Source: Desulfobacteraceae bacterium
GTDB lineage: Bacteria; Desulfobacterota; Desulfobacteria; Desulfobacterales; Desulfobacteraceae
Direction: 5' to 3'
Length of the DNA stretch: 7,948 nucleotides
Assembly: GCA_003354055.1 (NCBI GenBank)
Contig: PIVQ01000309.1
Location: 1 to 7,948, forward strand
This document shows, one piece after another, positions 1 through 6,795 of the stretch. The translations under genes were made by a program, and so were the position numbers. The notes below the pieces were generated by a model. It was not told the origin of the DNA and did no database searches. It saw nothing but the letters and a program-made list of their open reading frames with translations. Position 1 is the stretch's first letter. Each line of letters starts with the position of its first letter.

Positions 1-1492
1 GATGGACAATCCTAGGATATTTATAGGCGGCCATCTGTTCTTTTGACCATTCAATGATCTGGGCAGCTGTTACAGCAGCCCCCGGGTTGGGAACGATATA
101 GGCAACGATTTCCTCTCCGTGACTGTCATGGGCAATCCCAAGCACAGAGGCCATGGATACATCGGGATGGGTAAGCAGCGTCTCTTCGATTTCCCGCGGA
201 TAGACATTATAGCCGCCGCGGATAATCATATCCTTGACCCGGTCCACAATGTAAAAGTATCCGTCTTCGTCTTTTGTGCCCAGGTCTCCGGTGTGGAACC
301 AGGTGGTGCCGTCAAAGGCCTCTGCCGTGGCTTCCGGTTTGTTATAATAGCCTTTCATGACATTGTGTCCGCGGATGACCACCTCGCCCACCTCATCAAT
401 TCCCAGGGCGTTGTTATCCTTGTCAAAGATATCCACTTCAACCCCCCAGATGGGTGTTCCGATGGAACCTGGCTTGCGTTCCCGGGTCAAATGGTTGAAG
501 GTGACTACCGGGCAGGTTTCCGACAGGCCATACCCTTCCAGGATGGGAATCTTATATTTGGCATCGATTCCCTTGATGATCTCAAGGGGAAGGGAAGATG
601 CACCGGAAAAACCGATACGCAAGGTTTTTGCAATTTTTTCAGTGTCAAATTGTCCTTCTTTGTCCTCAAAGTTCAGCAGAGCCCAATACATGGTGGGAAC
701 CCCTGCAAAAACCGTTGCTCCGTCATTCTGAATGGCCGACAGGACTGCCTCCGGTGCGAATTTGGGAATCAGAACCAGGGTGTTGCCCGATGAAAAGCCC
801 GCATTCATCTGGCAGGTCTGGCCAAAGGAGTGGAAGAGCGGCAGCACAATCGCATGGATATCATCCGGGGTTCCCTGGAGAAGGTGGCGGGTGGAAATGG
901 CATTCATGGTCATATTGGAATGGGACAGCTCAGCCCCTTTGGGAAATCCTGTTGTCCCCGAAGTATACAGGATTACGGCGGTGTCCTCGGGATTTGTCAG
1001 TTCGGTGTCACAAACAGGGGGTTGTTCTGCAATGAGTTGGCCTAAGGTCATGGTCCCCTCTATGGGAGAGGCGGCAGCAGGGTCTGCCGTGATCACACAG
1101 AAGTGCTCGCAGGTATCCACCTCGTTAAACCCTTTAAAGCCCTCCTGGGCCATGGGAAGTTCCGGCGTTCCCTGGAAACAAAAATAGGCCGTGGCCTCGC
1201 TGTCCTTTAGATGATAGGCAATCTCCCTTCCCTTTAAAAGTACATTTAACGGCACCACAACCGCGCCGGTTTTCAGGATACCGTAATAAATCATTGGAAA
1301 ATAGGGAAGGTTTAAACAGCTTAACGCCACTTTATCCCCTTTTTTTATCCCCTTCTCTTTTAAGGCATTGGCCACCTTGTTCACCATTGCAGCAACCTGG
1401 GCAAAGGTGAAGCGCTTGTCATTGAAAATAATTGCAGTTTTTTCCGGTAACTCTTTTGCGCTGTGTTCAAATACACTTACAAGATTCAGCAT
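1..1492 (-). CDS. AMP-forming acyl-CoA ligase (long-chain fatty acid type), 3' end cut by window edge
   Basis: An open minus-strand frame gives 497 residues without a stop and leaves the window before its C-terminus. The family activates a carboxylic acid with ATP to an acyl-adenylate and then forms the CoA thioester. Visible motifs: the phosphate-binding loop YTSGTTGFPKG (residues 176-186), the adenine-contacting YGLSET (321-326), the conserved TGD (401-403), and the hinge region DRVKDMIIRGGYNVYPREIE (417-436). The window ends at YKYPR, so the catalytic C-terminal lysine motif, usually some 20 residues further on, is not seen. The start ATG (1490-1492) has a good ribosome binding site, AAGAGGTG, whose complement is at 1497-1504. 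The gene lies downstream of the GMC flavoprotein on the same strand with 181 bp between them, mostly filled by a repeat element, so read-through transcription is possible. Substrate chain length cannot be read from sequence; a medium/long-chain or aromatic acid is possible. Family assignment is firm. Confidence 0.93.
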   Translation of the reverse strand, partial: MLNLVSVFEHSAKELPEKTAIIFNDKRFTFAQVAAMVNKVANALKEKGIKKGDKVALSCLNLPYFPMIYYGILKTGAVVVPLNVLLKGREIAYHLKDSEATAYFCFQGTPELPMAQEGFKGFNEVDTCEHFCVITADPAAASPIEGTMTLGQLIAEQPPVCDTELTNPEDTAVILYTSGTTGFPKGAELSHSNMTMNAISTRHLLQGTPDDIHAIVLPLFHSFGQTCQMNAGFSSGNTLVLIPKFAPEAVLSAIQNDGATVFAGVPTMYWALLNFEDKEGQFDTEKIAKTLRIGFSGASSLPLEIIKGIDAKYKIPILEGYGLSETCPVVTFNHLTRERKPGSIGTPIWGVEVDIFDKDNNALGIDEVGEVVIRGHNVMKGYYNKPEATAEAFDGTTWFHTGDLGTKDEDGYFYIVDRVKDMIIRGGYNVYPREIEETLLTHPDVSMASVLGIAHDSHGEEIVAYIVPNPGAAVTAAQIIEWSKEQMAAYKYPRIVH

Positions 1493-1529
1493 AAAACACC
1501 TCTTTTGGGTTGTTAGGGGTTATAACCAT

Positions 1530-1676
1530 TTAGGAATCGTTACAAAATAACTTGATCTAAATACCCTGAAGGGCAGAAGCTTGTTTCCAAAACCCCTTAA
1601 ATTGGTATTTTTGCAAAAGACCCCAACTGGGTATTGTTGAAAACAAAAGATCAAGTAATTTTGGAGCCGATCCTTA
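1530..1676 (-). repeat. Palindromic intergenic repeat, copy A (long form, inverted)
   Basis: Reverse-complemented, this stretch begins TAAGGATCGGCTCCAAAATT and ends GTAACGATTCCTAA, the same ends as the copies at 5383-5494 and 7627-7738. It is about 42 bp longer than their matching core because of extra sequence in the middle. The arms pair as an imperfect palindrome: TTACTTGATC on one side, GATCAAGTTA on the other. In this copy the pairing continues with AATACCC against GGGTATT, which suggests the fuller form of the element. The TAA stop codon of the upstream GMC flavoprotein gene is the first three bases of the element. No open frame of note lies inside, so it is either a non-autonomous mobile element (MITE-like) or a large REP-type hairpin. 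It could also act as a transcription terminator between the two genes. Confidence 0.85.
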
Positions 1677-3254
1677 TCCGTTTTTATTTTCTATTTGGGA
1701 CATGATGTGTTCAGACAATGCCGTTATCGTCAAACTGGGATTAACACCTAAATTAGCCGGAACAACAGAGCCGTCTGCAACAAAAAGATTCGGGTAGCCA
1801 AACACCTCGCCGTTTTTTCCCACCACGCCTTTTTCAGGAGAATCTCCCATACAGCATCCGCCAAGGATATGGGCTGTGCCGGGTGCATTAAAGGCCGCTT
1901 CCGACAAAAAGCTTAAGGGAACGCCATCCATTTTTTCAGCCAGCTTTTGGGTCACTTTATTGGCAATTGGAATATACGCCGGGTTGGCTTTCTTCCCTGC
2001 AGGTGTTTTTGAATTCATGCTGTATTTGCCAAACCGCCACCAGCGGGGTTTATAATCCAGCTGCAGGTAGTTTGAGTCTGTCTGCATCACCAGGACGACT
2101 GTTGTTGAAGATGCCATACCAAAGGGCCATAATAGTTTTAGAAATGTGAACGGATGCTTTATAATATTGCCCACATATCTTACAAAGCGCGGAATTTTTC
2201 CGCCGCCGCCTGTCATCAGGGTAAATAAATTGAGCAATACGTCAGACCCCTTGTTGTATCGCACCATTTCAACATGTGTGGTTTCATCAGGATAGATACC
2301 TGATGTAATGGCAATCTGATCATTCCAGTCTGTTTCTTTATCATTGGATTTTACCCCCAGCAAAGCCTCTGAATTGGTTCGCACAAAGTCGCCCAGACGA
2401 TTTGAAATTTTCGGCAGCATCCCCTCCTGTTTACATTTCATTAGAAGTTTGACCGATCCCATTACCCCGCCGCTGAACACGGCTCCTTTTGTTCTGAATG
2501 TCTTTTTGGATCTAAAAACCCCGGTGGTTTTTTTTGTGGTTATTTCATATCCGCCGTTGGTGGGGATAACACCGGTTACTTCTGTTTCAGGGATGATATC
2601 AACCCCGAGTCCTTCTGCCAAGTAAAGATAATTTTTATCCAGAGTGTTTTTGGCGCCGCTGGGGCACCCCACCATACAGGATCCGCAAAAGTCGCAGCCT
2701 GTCCGTGCAGGTCCTTTCCCATTGAAATACGGATCTTGTGTTTTTTCTTTTGGTGTTCCAAAGAAAATACCCACGTCGTTTTTATGAAAGGTGTCTTTCC
2801 CCCGGATCTCTTTGCCGACGTCCTTTAAATGTTTATCTGCCACACCAATCTGAGGACTTGGATTTGCGCCCAGCATTTTTTTTGCCTTTTCATACTGAGG
2901 CATCAGTTTCTCTTTACAATTTTCCATTCCCCACTCCGGTTTATCAAATACGTCGTCAGGAGGAACAAGGAGCTGGTTGGCATAAACCAGACTGCCGCCG
3001 CCAACTCCGGCACCGTGGAAAATCAGAACGTGTTTCAGTTGCGTGAGCATCTGGAAACCATAACACCCCAACTGCGGCAGCCACATATACTTTCTCGTGT
3101 TCCAGTTGGTTTTTGGAAAATCTTTATTTGTCCAGCGTTTGCCTTTTTCCAGAACGGCAACCTTATAGCCTTTTTCAGCAAGCCTTAAAGCTGATACACT
3201 GCCGCCAAAGCCTGAACCGATGATAATATAGTCGTACATACTCGTGGAATCCAT
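1674..3254 (-). CDS. GMC-family FAD oxidoreductase, cholesterol oxidase/choline dehydrogenase-like, with Cys cluster
   Basis: A 526-residue flavoprotein of the glucose-methanol-choline family, which oxidises alcohol groups using FAD. The N-terminus has the dinucleotide-binding motif IIGSGFGG (residues 11-18), followed by HGAGVGGGSLVYAN (about 80-93), typical of the cholesterol-oxidase branch. The C-terminal block has HILGG (catalytic-type His at 462), FVADGSVVPANLGVNPSLTI and Asn at 505. A four-cysteine motif C-x2-C-x2-C-x3-C (187, 190, 193, 197) followed by GAKNTLDKNYLYLAE looks able to bind an Fe-S cluster; I recall related motifs in ChoD-like proteins. No signal peptide is seen, so it is probably cytoplasmic. 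The frame could start 12 bases earlier at 3266, but GGAGG (complement of 3260-3264) lies five bases before the ATG at 3254, favouring the shorter form. A -24/-12 promoter lies just upstream. Substrate unknown; sterol oxidation should not be assumed. Confidence 0.9.
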   Translation of the reverse strand: MDSTSMYDYIIIGSGFGGSVSALRLAEKGYKVAVLEKGKRWTNKDFPKTNWNTRKYMWLPQLGCYGFQMLTQLKHVLIFHGAGVGGGSLVYANQLLVPPDDVFDKPEWGMENCKEKLMPQYEKAKKMLGANPSPQIGVADKHLKDVGKEIRGKDTFHKNDVGIFFGTPKEKTQDPYFNGKGPARTGCDFCGSCMVGCPSGAKNTLDKNYLYLAEGLGVDIIPETEVTGVIPTNGGYEITTKKTTGVFRSKKTFRTKGAVFSGGVMGSVKLLMKCKQEGMLPKISNRLGDFVRTNSEALLGVKSNDKETDWNDQIAITSGIYPDETTHVEMVRYNKGSDVLLNLFTLMTGGGGKIPRFVRYVGNIIKHPFTFLKLLWPFGMASSTTVVLVMQTDSNYLQLDYKPRWWRFGKYSMNSKTPAGKKANPAYIPIANKVTQKLAEKMDGVPLSFLSEAAFNAPGTAHILGGCCMGDSPEKGVVGKNGEVFGYPNLFVADGSVVPANLGVNPSLTITALSEHIMSQIENKNG

Positions 3255-3302
3255 TCGCGCCTCCATTTTATTGGGGTAAAATCGATATCATATATCTGAC
3301 AT

Positions 3303-3318
3303 CGCAAGAGCTGTGCCG
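3303..3318 (-). promoter_or_regulatory. Predicted sigma54 (-24/-12) promoter of the GMC oxidoreductase gene
   Basis: On the minus strand the bases read CGGCAC-AGCTC-TTGCG, against the sigma54 consensus TGGCAC-N5-TTGCA. The invariant GG and GC are both present with exactly ten bases between them; the mismatches are the first base and the last. Transcription would begin near 3292, leaving a leader of roughly 40 bases before the ATG at 3254. The neighbouring upstream gene on the same strand encodes a sigma54 activator. No clear activator site was found between them. Confidence 0.6.
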
Positions 3319-3386
3319 TTGTGTGAAAGTTAAGTTAAAACAAGGAGTTATGATTGAGCGTGGTGGCGGGTGAAATAGGATAGGAG

Positions 3387-3410
3387 AAAAGCACTGCCAA
3401 AAATGGCAGT
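3387..3410 (-). terminator. Probable terminator of the sigma54 activator gene
   Basis: A perfect 7-bp stem, ACTGCCA and TGGCAGT (3393-3410 on the plus strand) with a four-base loop, lies about 50 bases past the activator stop codon. Read on the minus strand it is followed by GC and a short TTTT run. The T tract is short, so termination may be weak. It separates the activator from the GMC promoter at 3303-3318. Confidence 0.45.
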
Positions 3411-3462
3411 TAATTTTAGATAGAACTTCTGGAGAGCCTATGAAATACGGTCTCTTTGAAGA

Positions 3463-5331
3463 TTATGACAAATTTGGCATGTTCTGCCGTTTCAGGCAGT
3501 GTTTTTTAAGTTTTCGATAGAAAGTACGAATGGGAATTTTAAGGCGGGTTGCTGCCTGCTCCCGATTCCACTGGCATTGTTCAAGGATGTTGATGAGCAG
3601 TTTTCTTTCATAAATATCCATATAATCGGAATAGCTTGAACCTTCTATAAATTGAATCTTATCTTCTTTTATACTTGTCGCTTTGACTTTGGGCCTGTTG
3701 AGCATATCAAAATGGCCCATGGAGACATATCGCTGAAGCACATTCTGAAGCTCTCTCACGTTTCCCGGCCAGGTATGCTTAAACATGGTTTCCACCATTT
3801 CCCCGGATAAGAGCGGCGTTTGCCCCCCTTTGACCATCTGTTTTAAAAAATAGTCTATCAGCAGAGGGATATCTTCGATGCGGTTTCTCAGCGGCGGCAG
3901 GTTTATGGGGATAATATGGATCCTGTAAAAAAAATCTTCCCTCATCATTCCTTCAGATATCAGTTGCTGCAAATCACGATTGGTCGCTGCAATGATTCTG
4001 ATGTCGGGTTTTTTTATATCCTTCCCTCCCACAGGGGTATATCCGCCGCCCTCAATCGCCCGTAATAGTTTTGCCTGTAAGGCCATTGTTATTTCACCCA
4101 GCTCATCTAAAAAAAGGGTTCCCCCGTGGGCTATATCCAGAAATCCCTGTTTGTCGGAGGCAGCACCGGTAAAGGCCCCTTTTTTATATCCGAAAAATTC
4201 ACTTTCAAGTAAATTTTCAGGAATGGCACTGCAATTGACGGGTACGAACCGGCCGCCCTTTCGATCACTAAAATCATGAATGGCTCTGGCAACAAGTTCC
4301 TTACCGGTTCCGGACTCCCCATACACAATAACATTCGTATCTGTTGCCGATGCTTTGAGAATCAACTCATAGACCTCCTGCATCGCAGGGCTTTTACCGA
4401 TAATATTACCAAATTTGTACCGGTCTTTAATATTGCTTTTTAATCTTAAATTTTCTTCCCGCAGCATGGCTTCACTTCTTTGAAGCTCTTCTCTTCGTGC
4501 TTTTTCTTCGGTTATATCAAGAATCATCCCTTCAATTAGAATTAGTCCTCCCTTTGAACTAAATACAGGCCTGGCATATAACGACACCCAGATGATCCTT
4601 TTTCCTTTTTTATAGAATGCCACCTCTAATCCTGCGACATTCTTTTTTTGCCGCATCAGTTTGATAAACTGCCGGCGAACATCTTTAGACACATAAAGAT
4701 CCTCTGAAACATCATGGATGGAATCCATAAGATCCTCAGAAGAATCATACCCCAATATCCTTGCCATGGAAGCATTGGCACTTACCATTCGTCCTTCAGG
4801 GGTTGACTGGTAGATTCCTTCAACAGCGTTTTCAACAATCGCCCGGTACTTTTCTTCACTTTTTTTCAATAAGCGTTCGGTTCGCTTTATCTTGGTCAGA
4901 TCAGTCCCCATGCCCAGTAAATATTTTTTACCGTTGATCGACATCCTGACACCGGTAAAATAACAGGGTATTGCCTTGCCGTTCTTTATTATCAGATCAG
5001 CTTCAATATCATGCCATTCTCCCTGTTTTAATATATGATCAACAGTGTTGCCAACTCTGTCCTTGTCCGATGCTGAAAACCAGTCAAATATGCCCATATG
5101 GGGGAGTTCTTCAGCAGTATAACCTGTTATGGTTTCATGGGTTTTGTTCCATCGGATCAGGGTGCCGTTTTCATCATAAAGGTAAAAAATACCGGGGAGG
5201 CTATCCAATACCTTTTCTGAAAAAAGCTGTTCCTGGTGAAATCTATCCAGGACTTTTTCATTATTCTTGATCTGATTTTCAAGTTGCAGGATTTTCTTTT
5301 TCAAAGGATCGATTTGGGAATCTGTCGTCAT
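3463..5331 (-). CDS. Sigma54-dependent transcriptional activator, PAS-PAS-AAA+-Fis
   Basis: A 622-residue enhancer-binding protein that opens sigma54 RNA polymerase promoters by ATP hydrolysis. Order of parts: a short coiled coil (about 8-40), PAS domain 1 (about 40-155), PAS domain 2 (about 158-280), a coiled linker, the AAA+ domain (about 308-540) and a Fis-type helix-turn-helix (about 578-612). In the AAA+ domain are Walker A GESGTGKE (338-345), the sigma54-contacting loop GAFTGA (385-390), Walker B GGTLFLDE (403-410) and WPGNVREL (521-528); all key residues look intact. There is no receiver domain, so it is not a classical two-component regulator; a small molecule or redox signal is more likely sensed by the PAS domains. 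The start is supported by AAGGAGA eight bases upstream. It is transcribed away from the pylT operon and lies between two predicted sigma54 promoters, making it the obvious candidate regulator of both. The signal is unknown. Confidence 0.95.
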   Translation of the reverse strand: MTTDSQIDPLKKKILQLENQIKNNEKVLDRFHQEQLFSEKVLDSLPGIFYLYDENGTLIRWNKTHETITGYTAEELPHMGIFDWFSASDKDRVGNTVDHILKQGEWHDIEADLIIKNGKAIPCYFTGVRMSINGKKYLLGMGTDLTKIKRTERLLKKSEEKYRAIVENAVEGIYQSTPEGRMVSANASMARILGYDSSEDLMDSIHDVSEDLYVSKDVRRQFIKLMRQKKNVAGLEVAFYKKGKRIIWVSLYARPVFSSKGGLILIEGMILDITEEKARREELQRSEAMLREENLRLKSNIKDRYKFGNIIGKSPAMQEVYELILKASATDTNVIVYGESGTGKELVARAIHDFSDRKGGRFVPVNCSAIPENLLESEFFGYKKGAFTGAASDKQGFLDIAHGGTLFLDELGEITMALQAKLLRAIEGGGYTPVGGKDIKKPDIRIIAATNRDLQQLISEGMMREDFFYRIHIIPINLPPLRNRIEDIPLLIDYFLKQMVKGGQTPLLSGEMVETMFKHTWPGNVRELQNVLQRYVSMGHFDMLNRPKVKATSIKEDKIQFIEGSSYSDYMDIYERKLLINILEQCQWNREQAATRLKIPIRTFYRKLKKHCLKRQNMPNLS

Positions 5332-5352
5332 ATAGTATTCTCCTTAGTGCAT

Positions 5353-5381
5353 ATATTCATTTTAAATCGGTTCTCTGTCAA
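5353..5381 (-). promoter_or_regulatory. Possible housekeeping promoter of the sigma54 activator gene
   Basis: A perfect TTGACA (complement of 5376-5381) lies about 45 bases before the start codon. At a 17-base spacing the -10 position reads GAATAT, a poor match, so only the -35 element is convincing. Confidence 0.25.
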
Positions 5382-5382
5382 C

Positions 5383-5494
5383 AGCTAAGGATCGGCTCCA
5401 AAATTACTTGAACTTTTGTTTTCAAAATACCCAGTCTTTTAAGGGGTTTTGGGAACAATTTAGATCAAGTTATTTTGTAACGATTCCTAATGCC
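5383..5494 (+). repeat. Palindromic intergenic repeat, copy B (short form, direct)
   Basis: This 112-bp copy runs from AGCTAAGGATCGG to CGATTCCTAATGCC and differs from the copy at 7627-7738 at only three positions by my alignment. Its arms are CAAAATTACTTGAAC (5399-5413) and GATCAAGTTATTTTG (5463-5477), nearly complementary; the other short copy has TTGATC in the left arm, which restores one pair. The middle, CAAAATACCC against GGGGTTTTG, continues the hairpin. It lies between the divergent activator gene and the pylT control region, and with the other short copy it brackets the pylT-corrinoid protein-methyltransferase block. No transposase is present in the window. Confidence 0.88.
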
Positions 5495-5588
5495 AGGTTT
5501 TCATCCTCCTGAAAATCCCAACAAGGTGATTTGAAAACAAAAGAAGATGTCTTGGAAAATGCTGTTCAATGATTGTTCGACAATTTGC

Positions 5589-5617
5589 TTGACAGCCATA
5601 TAGGGTTTTTGTAAAAA
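5589..5617 (+). promoter_or_regulatory. Possible sigma70-type promoter upstream of pylT
   Basis: TTGACA (5589-5594) is followed after 17 bases by TAAAAA (5612-5617). The -35 is perfect and the -10 matches four of six. It lies about 245 bases upstream of pylT, with no clear gene in between, so it could give low constant transcription or be chance in AT-rich sequence. Confidence 0.25.
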
Positions 5618-5680
5618 TGCCAAGCTGCTCATTCTCAATGTTTTTGATAAAGGAGACCAAGAATTAATAATTATTCAACC

Positions 5681-5721
5681 TGTTACACCTCTGCGTTTAC
5701 ACACCTGCAATGTGTTACACA
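5681..5721 (+). promoter_or_regulatory. Putative activator-binding sites (repeated TGTTACAC motif)
   Basis: Three related motifs lie close together: TGTTACAC (5681-5688), GTTTACAC (5695-5702) and TGTGTTACACA (5711-5721). The last is a perfect palindrome around its central base. The cluster is centred roughly 90-120 bases upstream of the -24 element of the predicted sigma54 promoter, the usual distance for enhancer sites of AAA+ activators. The natural candidate to bind is the Fis-type protein encoded next door; that link is inference. Confidence 0.5.
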
Positions 5722-5805
5722 ATGACATGGCCAGAAGGGACTAATGGCGTATTTTAACCGGTTGATAAGTAAGGCGTCGATAAAGGGATCTGGATTCTTT
5801 ATTAG

Positions 5806-5821
5806 TGGCATGATTGTTGTA
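5806..5821 (+). promoter_or_regulatory. Predicted sigma54 (-24/-12) promoter of the pylT operon
   Basis: The bases TGGCATGATTGTTGTA match the sigma54 pattern TGGCACG-N4-TTGCA with correct spacing, but with C to T changes in TGGCAC and in the -12 GC (here GT), so it would be a weak site. Transcription would start near 5831-5833, about 30 bases before pylT, and the leader would contain a small hairpin GTCCT-AAA-AGGAC (5838-5850). An overlapping TATGAT (5820-5825) could instead be a sigma70 -10 element, but no good -35 partner was seen. Confidence 0.45.
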
Positions 5822-5861
5822 TGATAACGTGTCACCCGTCCTAAAAGGACAGGTTAAATGC

Positions 5862-5934
5862 GGAGGGTGGATCGGATGGGATCACATGGACTCTAAATCC
5901 GTGCAGCCGGGTGCGACTCCCGGGCTCTCCGCCA
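5862..5934 (+). tRNA. pylT: tRNA-Pyl (anticodon CUA), pyrrolysine UAG decoder
   Basis: The 73 bases fold as a tRNA with encoded CCA. Acceptor stem: GGAGGGT (5862-5868) with GCTCTCC (5924-5930), two G-U pairs, then discriminator G and CCA. D stem: GATC/GATC (5870-5873, 5880-5883) with a six-base loop. Anticodon stem: six pairs (5885-5890 with 5898-5903) around the loop CTCTAAA, anticodon CTA at 5893-5895. T stem: CCGGG/CCCGG with loop TGCGACT. The oddities are those of tRNA-Pyl: only one base between acceptor and D stems, a six-pair anticodon stem, a three-base variable region (CAG), and no TTC in the T loop. From memory it closely resembles Desulfitobacterium hafniense tRNA-Pyl. It is charged by pyrrolysyl-tRNA synthetase (PylS, outside this window) and inserts pyrrolysine at UAG. 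It heads the plus-strand cluster; pylB lies 1.8 kb downstream, supporting the identity. Confidence 0.95.
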
Positions 5935-6053
5935 TTTTAATCAGATATGGGTGATGACCATGGCAGAACAAAAGACGGCACCAGGGTTCACTTTTGACTC
6001 AGCATGAGTTGAAACCAGACAGGCTGGCCCATCGGTTGGATCAAAAAAGCGCA

Positions 6054-6088
6054 TGACATGCCGGAGGGGATTACAACCGGCATGGTCA
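6054..6088 (+). other. Stem-loop between pylT and the corrinoid protein gene (tRNA 3' processing, attenuator or weak terminator)
   Basis: CATGCCGG (6057-6064) and CCGGCATG (6077-6084) form a perfect eight-pair stem with a 12-base loop; three more pairs (TGA with TCA) can form past one bulged G. It is followed by AT-rich sequence with a run of eight Ts (6112-6119), but not directly by a T tract. The 228 bases between pylT and the next gene contain only this and short frames, none with a usable ribosome binding site. A partial terminator would let much pylT RNA be made per mRNA; this is inference. Confidence 0.4.
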
Positions 6089-6162
6089 AATAATAAAAAT
6101 TTTTGAACAAATTTTTTTTATGTTTTAAATTATTTTAAACCCGAACGGACAGGAGAAGACAA

Positions 6163-6795
6163 ATGGCAGACTTTAATGGAATGCAGGAAGCACTGGTAAG
6201 TTGTGATCAGGCAGCTCTGGAAAATTTGGTAAATGCAGCACTGGCCAGTGATACCCCGGCAATCGATATCCTCAACAACGGCCTAATTGCCGGTATGGAC
6301 ATTGTGGGTGAAAAAATGGAAAACGGTGACATGTTTATCCCTGAAGTCCTGATGGCTGCCCAGGCCATGGGTGCCTGCGTCGGAGTTTTAAAACCCCTGC
6401 TGGGTGACGAAGCTGGTCTCCAGGGGGCGTCCGTTGTGATCGGAACCGTTAAAGGCGATCTTCACGACATCGGTAAAAACCTTGTGGCCATGATGATGGA
6501 AAGTGCCGGCATGACCGTCCATAACTTAGGTGTTGATATTGCGCCTGAAGATTTTGTTACCCAGATTAAAGAAAAAGATGCAAAGATTGTCTGCTTGTCA
6601 GCCTTGCTGACCACCACCATGCCGGCCATGAAACAGACCGTTGACGCCATTGTGGAAGCCGGATTACGGGATCAGGTTAAAATCATGGTAGGCGGTGCTC
6701 CCGTGACCCAGGCCTTTGCCGATGAAATCGGAGCTGACGGCTTTGCCCCTGATGCAGGTTCTGCCTCAAAAATGGCCAAGGCTTTAGCTGCGTAG
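6163..6795 (+). CDS. Methylamine-type corrinoid (B12-binding) methyl-carrier protein, MttC/MtbC/MtmC family
   Basis: A 210-residue cytoplasmic cobalamin protein of the size usual for methylamine corrinoid proteins. A helical cap domain (about 1-88, with the family-like NGLIAGMDIVGEKMENGDMFIPEVLMAA stretch, in two parts from residue 39) precedes a Rossmann-like B12 domain. The cobalt-ligand motif DxHxxG is intact as DLHDIG (99-104, His 101), with downstream SAL (146-148) and GG (177-178). In the family, Co(I) accepts a methyl group from a substrate-specific methyltransferase and passes it to a carrier. The start has AGGAG seven bases upstream. The methyltransferase gene follows after 36 bases, so the two form an operon. 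The gene ends in TAG (6793-6795), the pyrrolysine codon, with TAA four codons later, so a minor longer form is possible. Which methylamine (or glycine betaine-like compound) it serves cannot be told here; the Pyl context favours tri-, di- or monomethylamine. Confidence 0.93.
   Translation: MADFNGMQEALVSCDQAALENLVNAALASDTPAIDILNNGLIAGMDIVGEKMENGDMFIPEVLMAAQAMGACVGVLKPLLGDEAGLQGASVVIGTVKGDLHDIGKNLVAMMMESAGMTVHNLGVDIAPEDFVTQIKEKDAKIVCLSALLTTTMPAMKQTVDAIVEAGLRDQVKIMVGGAPVTQAFADEIGADGFAPDAGSASKMAKALAA

Noticed and set aside
119..1187. Several plus-strand open frames of 70-224 residues.
   Set aside because: They lie opposite the uninterrupted acyl-CoA ligase frame on the minus strand, have low-complexity translations and no ribosome binding sites; they are shadows.
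3463..5331. Classical two-component response regulator (NtrC type).
   Set aside because: The N-terminus has two PAS domains and no receiver domain with a phospho-acceptor aspartate, so a partner histidine kinase need not exist.
5528..5546. TTGAAAACAAAAGA resembling one arm of the repeat element, in opposite orientation, as a fourth partial copy.
   Set aside because: Only about 14 A-rich bases match and the flanking parts of the element are absent; chance is likely.
5954..6007. Short frame starting ATG ACC ATG GCA after pylT, ending in TGA, as a possible leader peptide or remnant of a methyltransferase.
   Set aside because: It has no ribosome binding site, only 15 residues after the second ATG, stops at TGA rather than TAG, and I could not match it or the frames after it to MttB, MtbB, MtmB or PylS.
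5935..6162. Cobalamin riboswitch before the corrinoid protein gene.
   Set aside because: No B12-box-like sequence or the multi-stem layout could be recognised; only one simple stem-loop is present.
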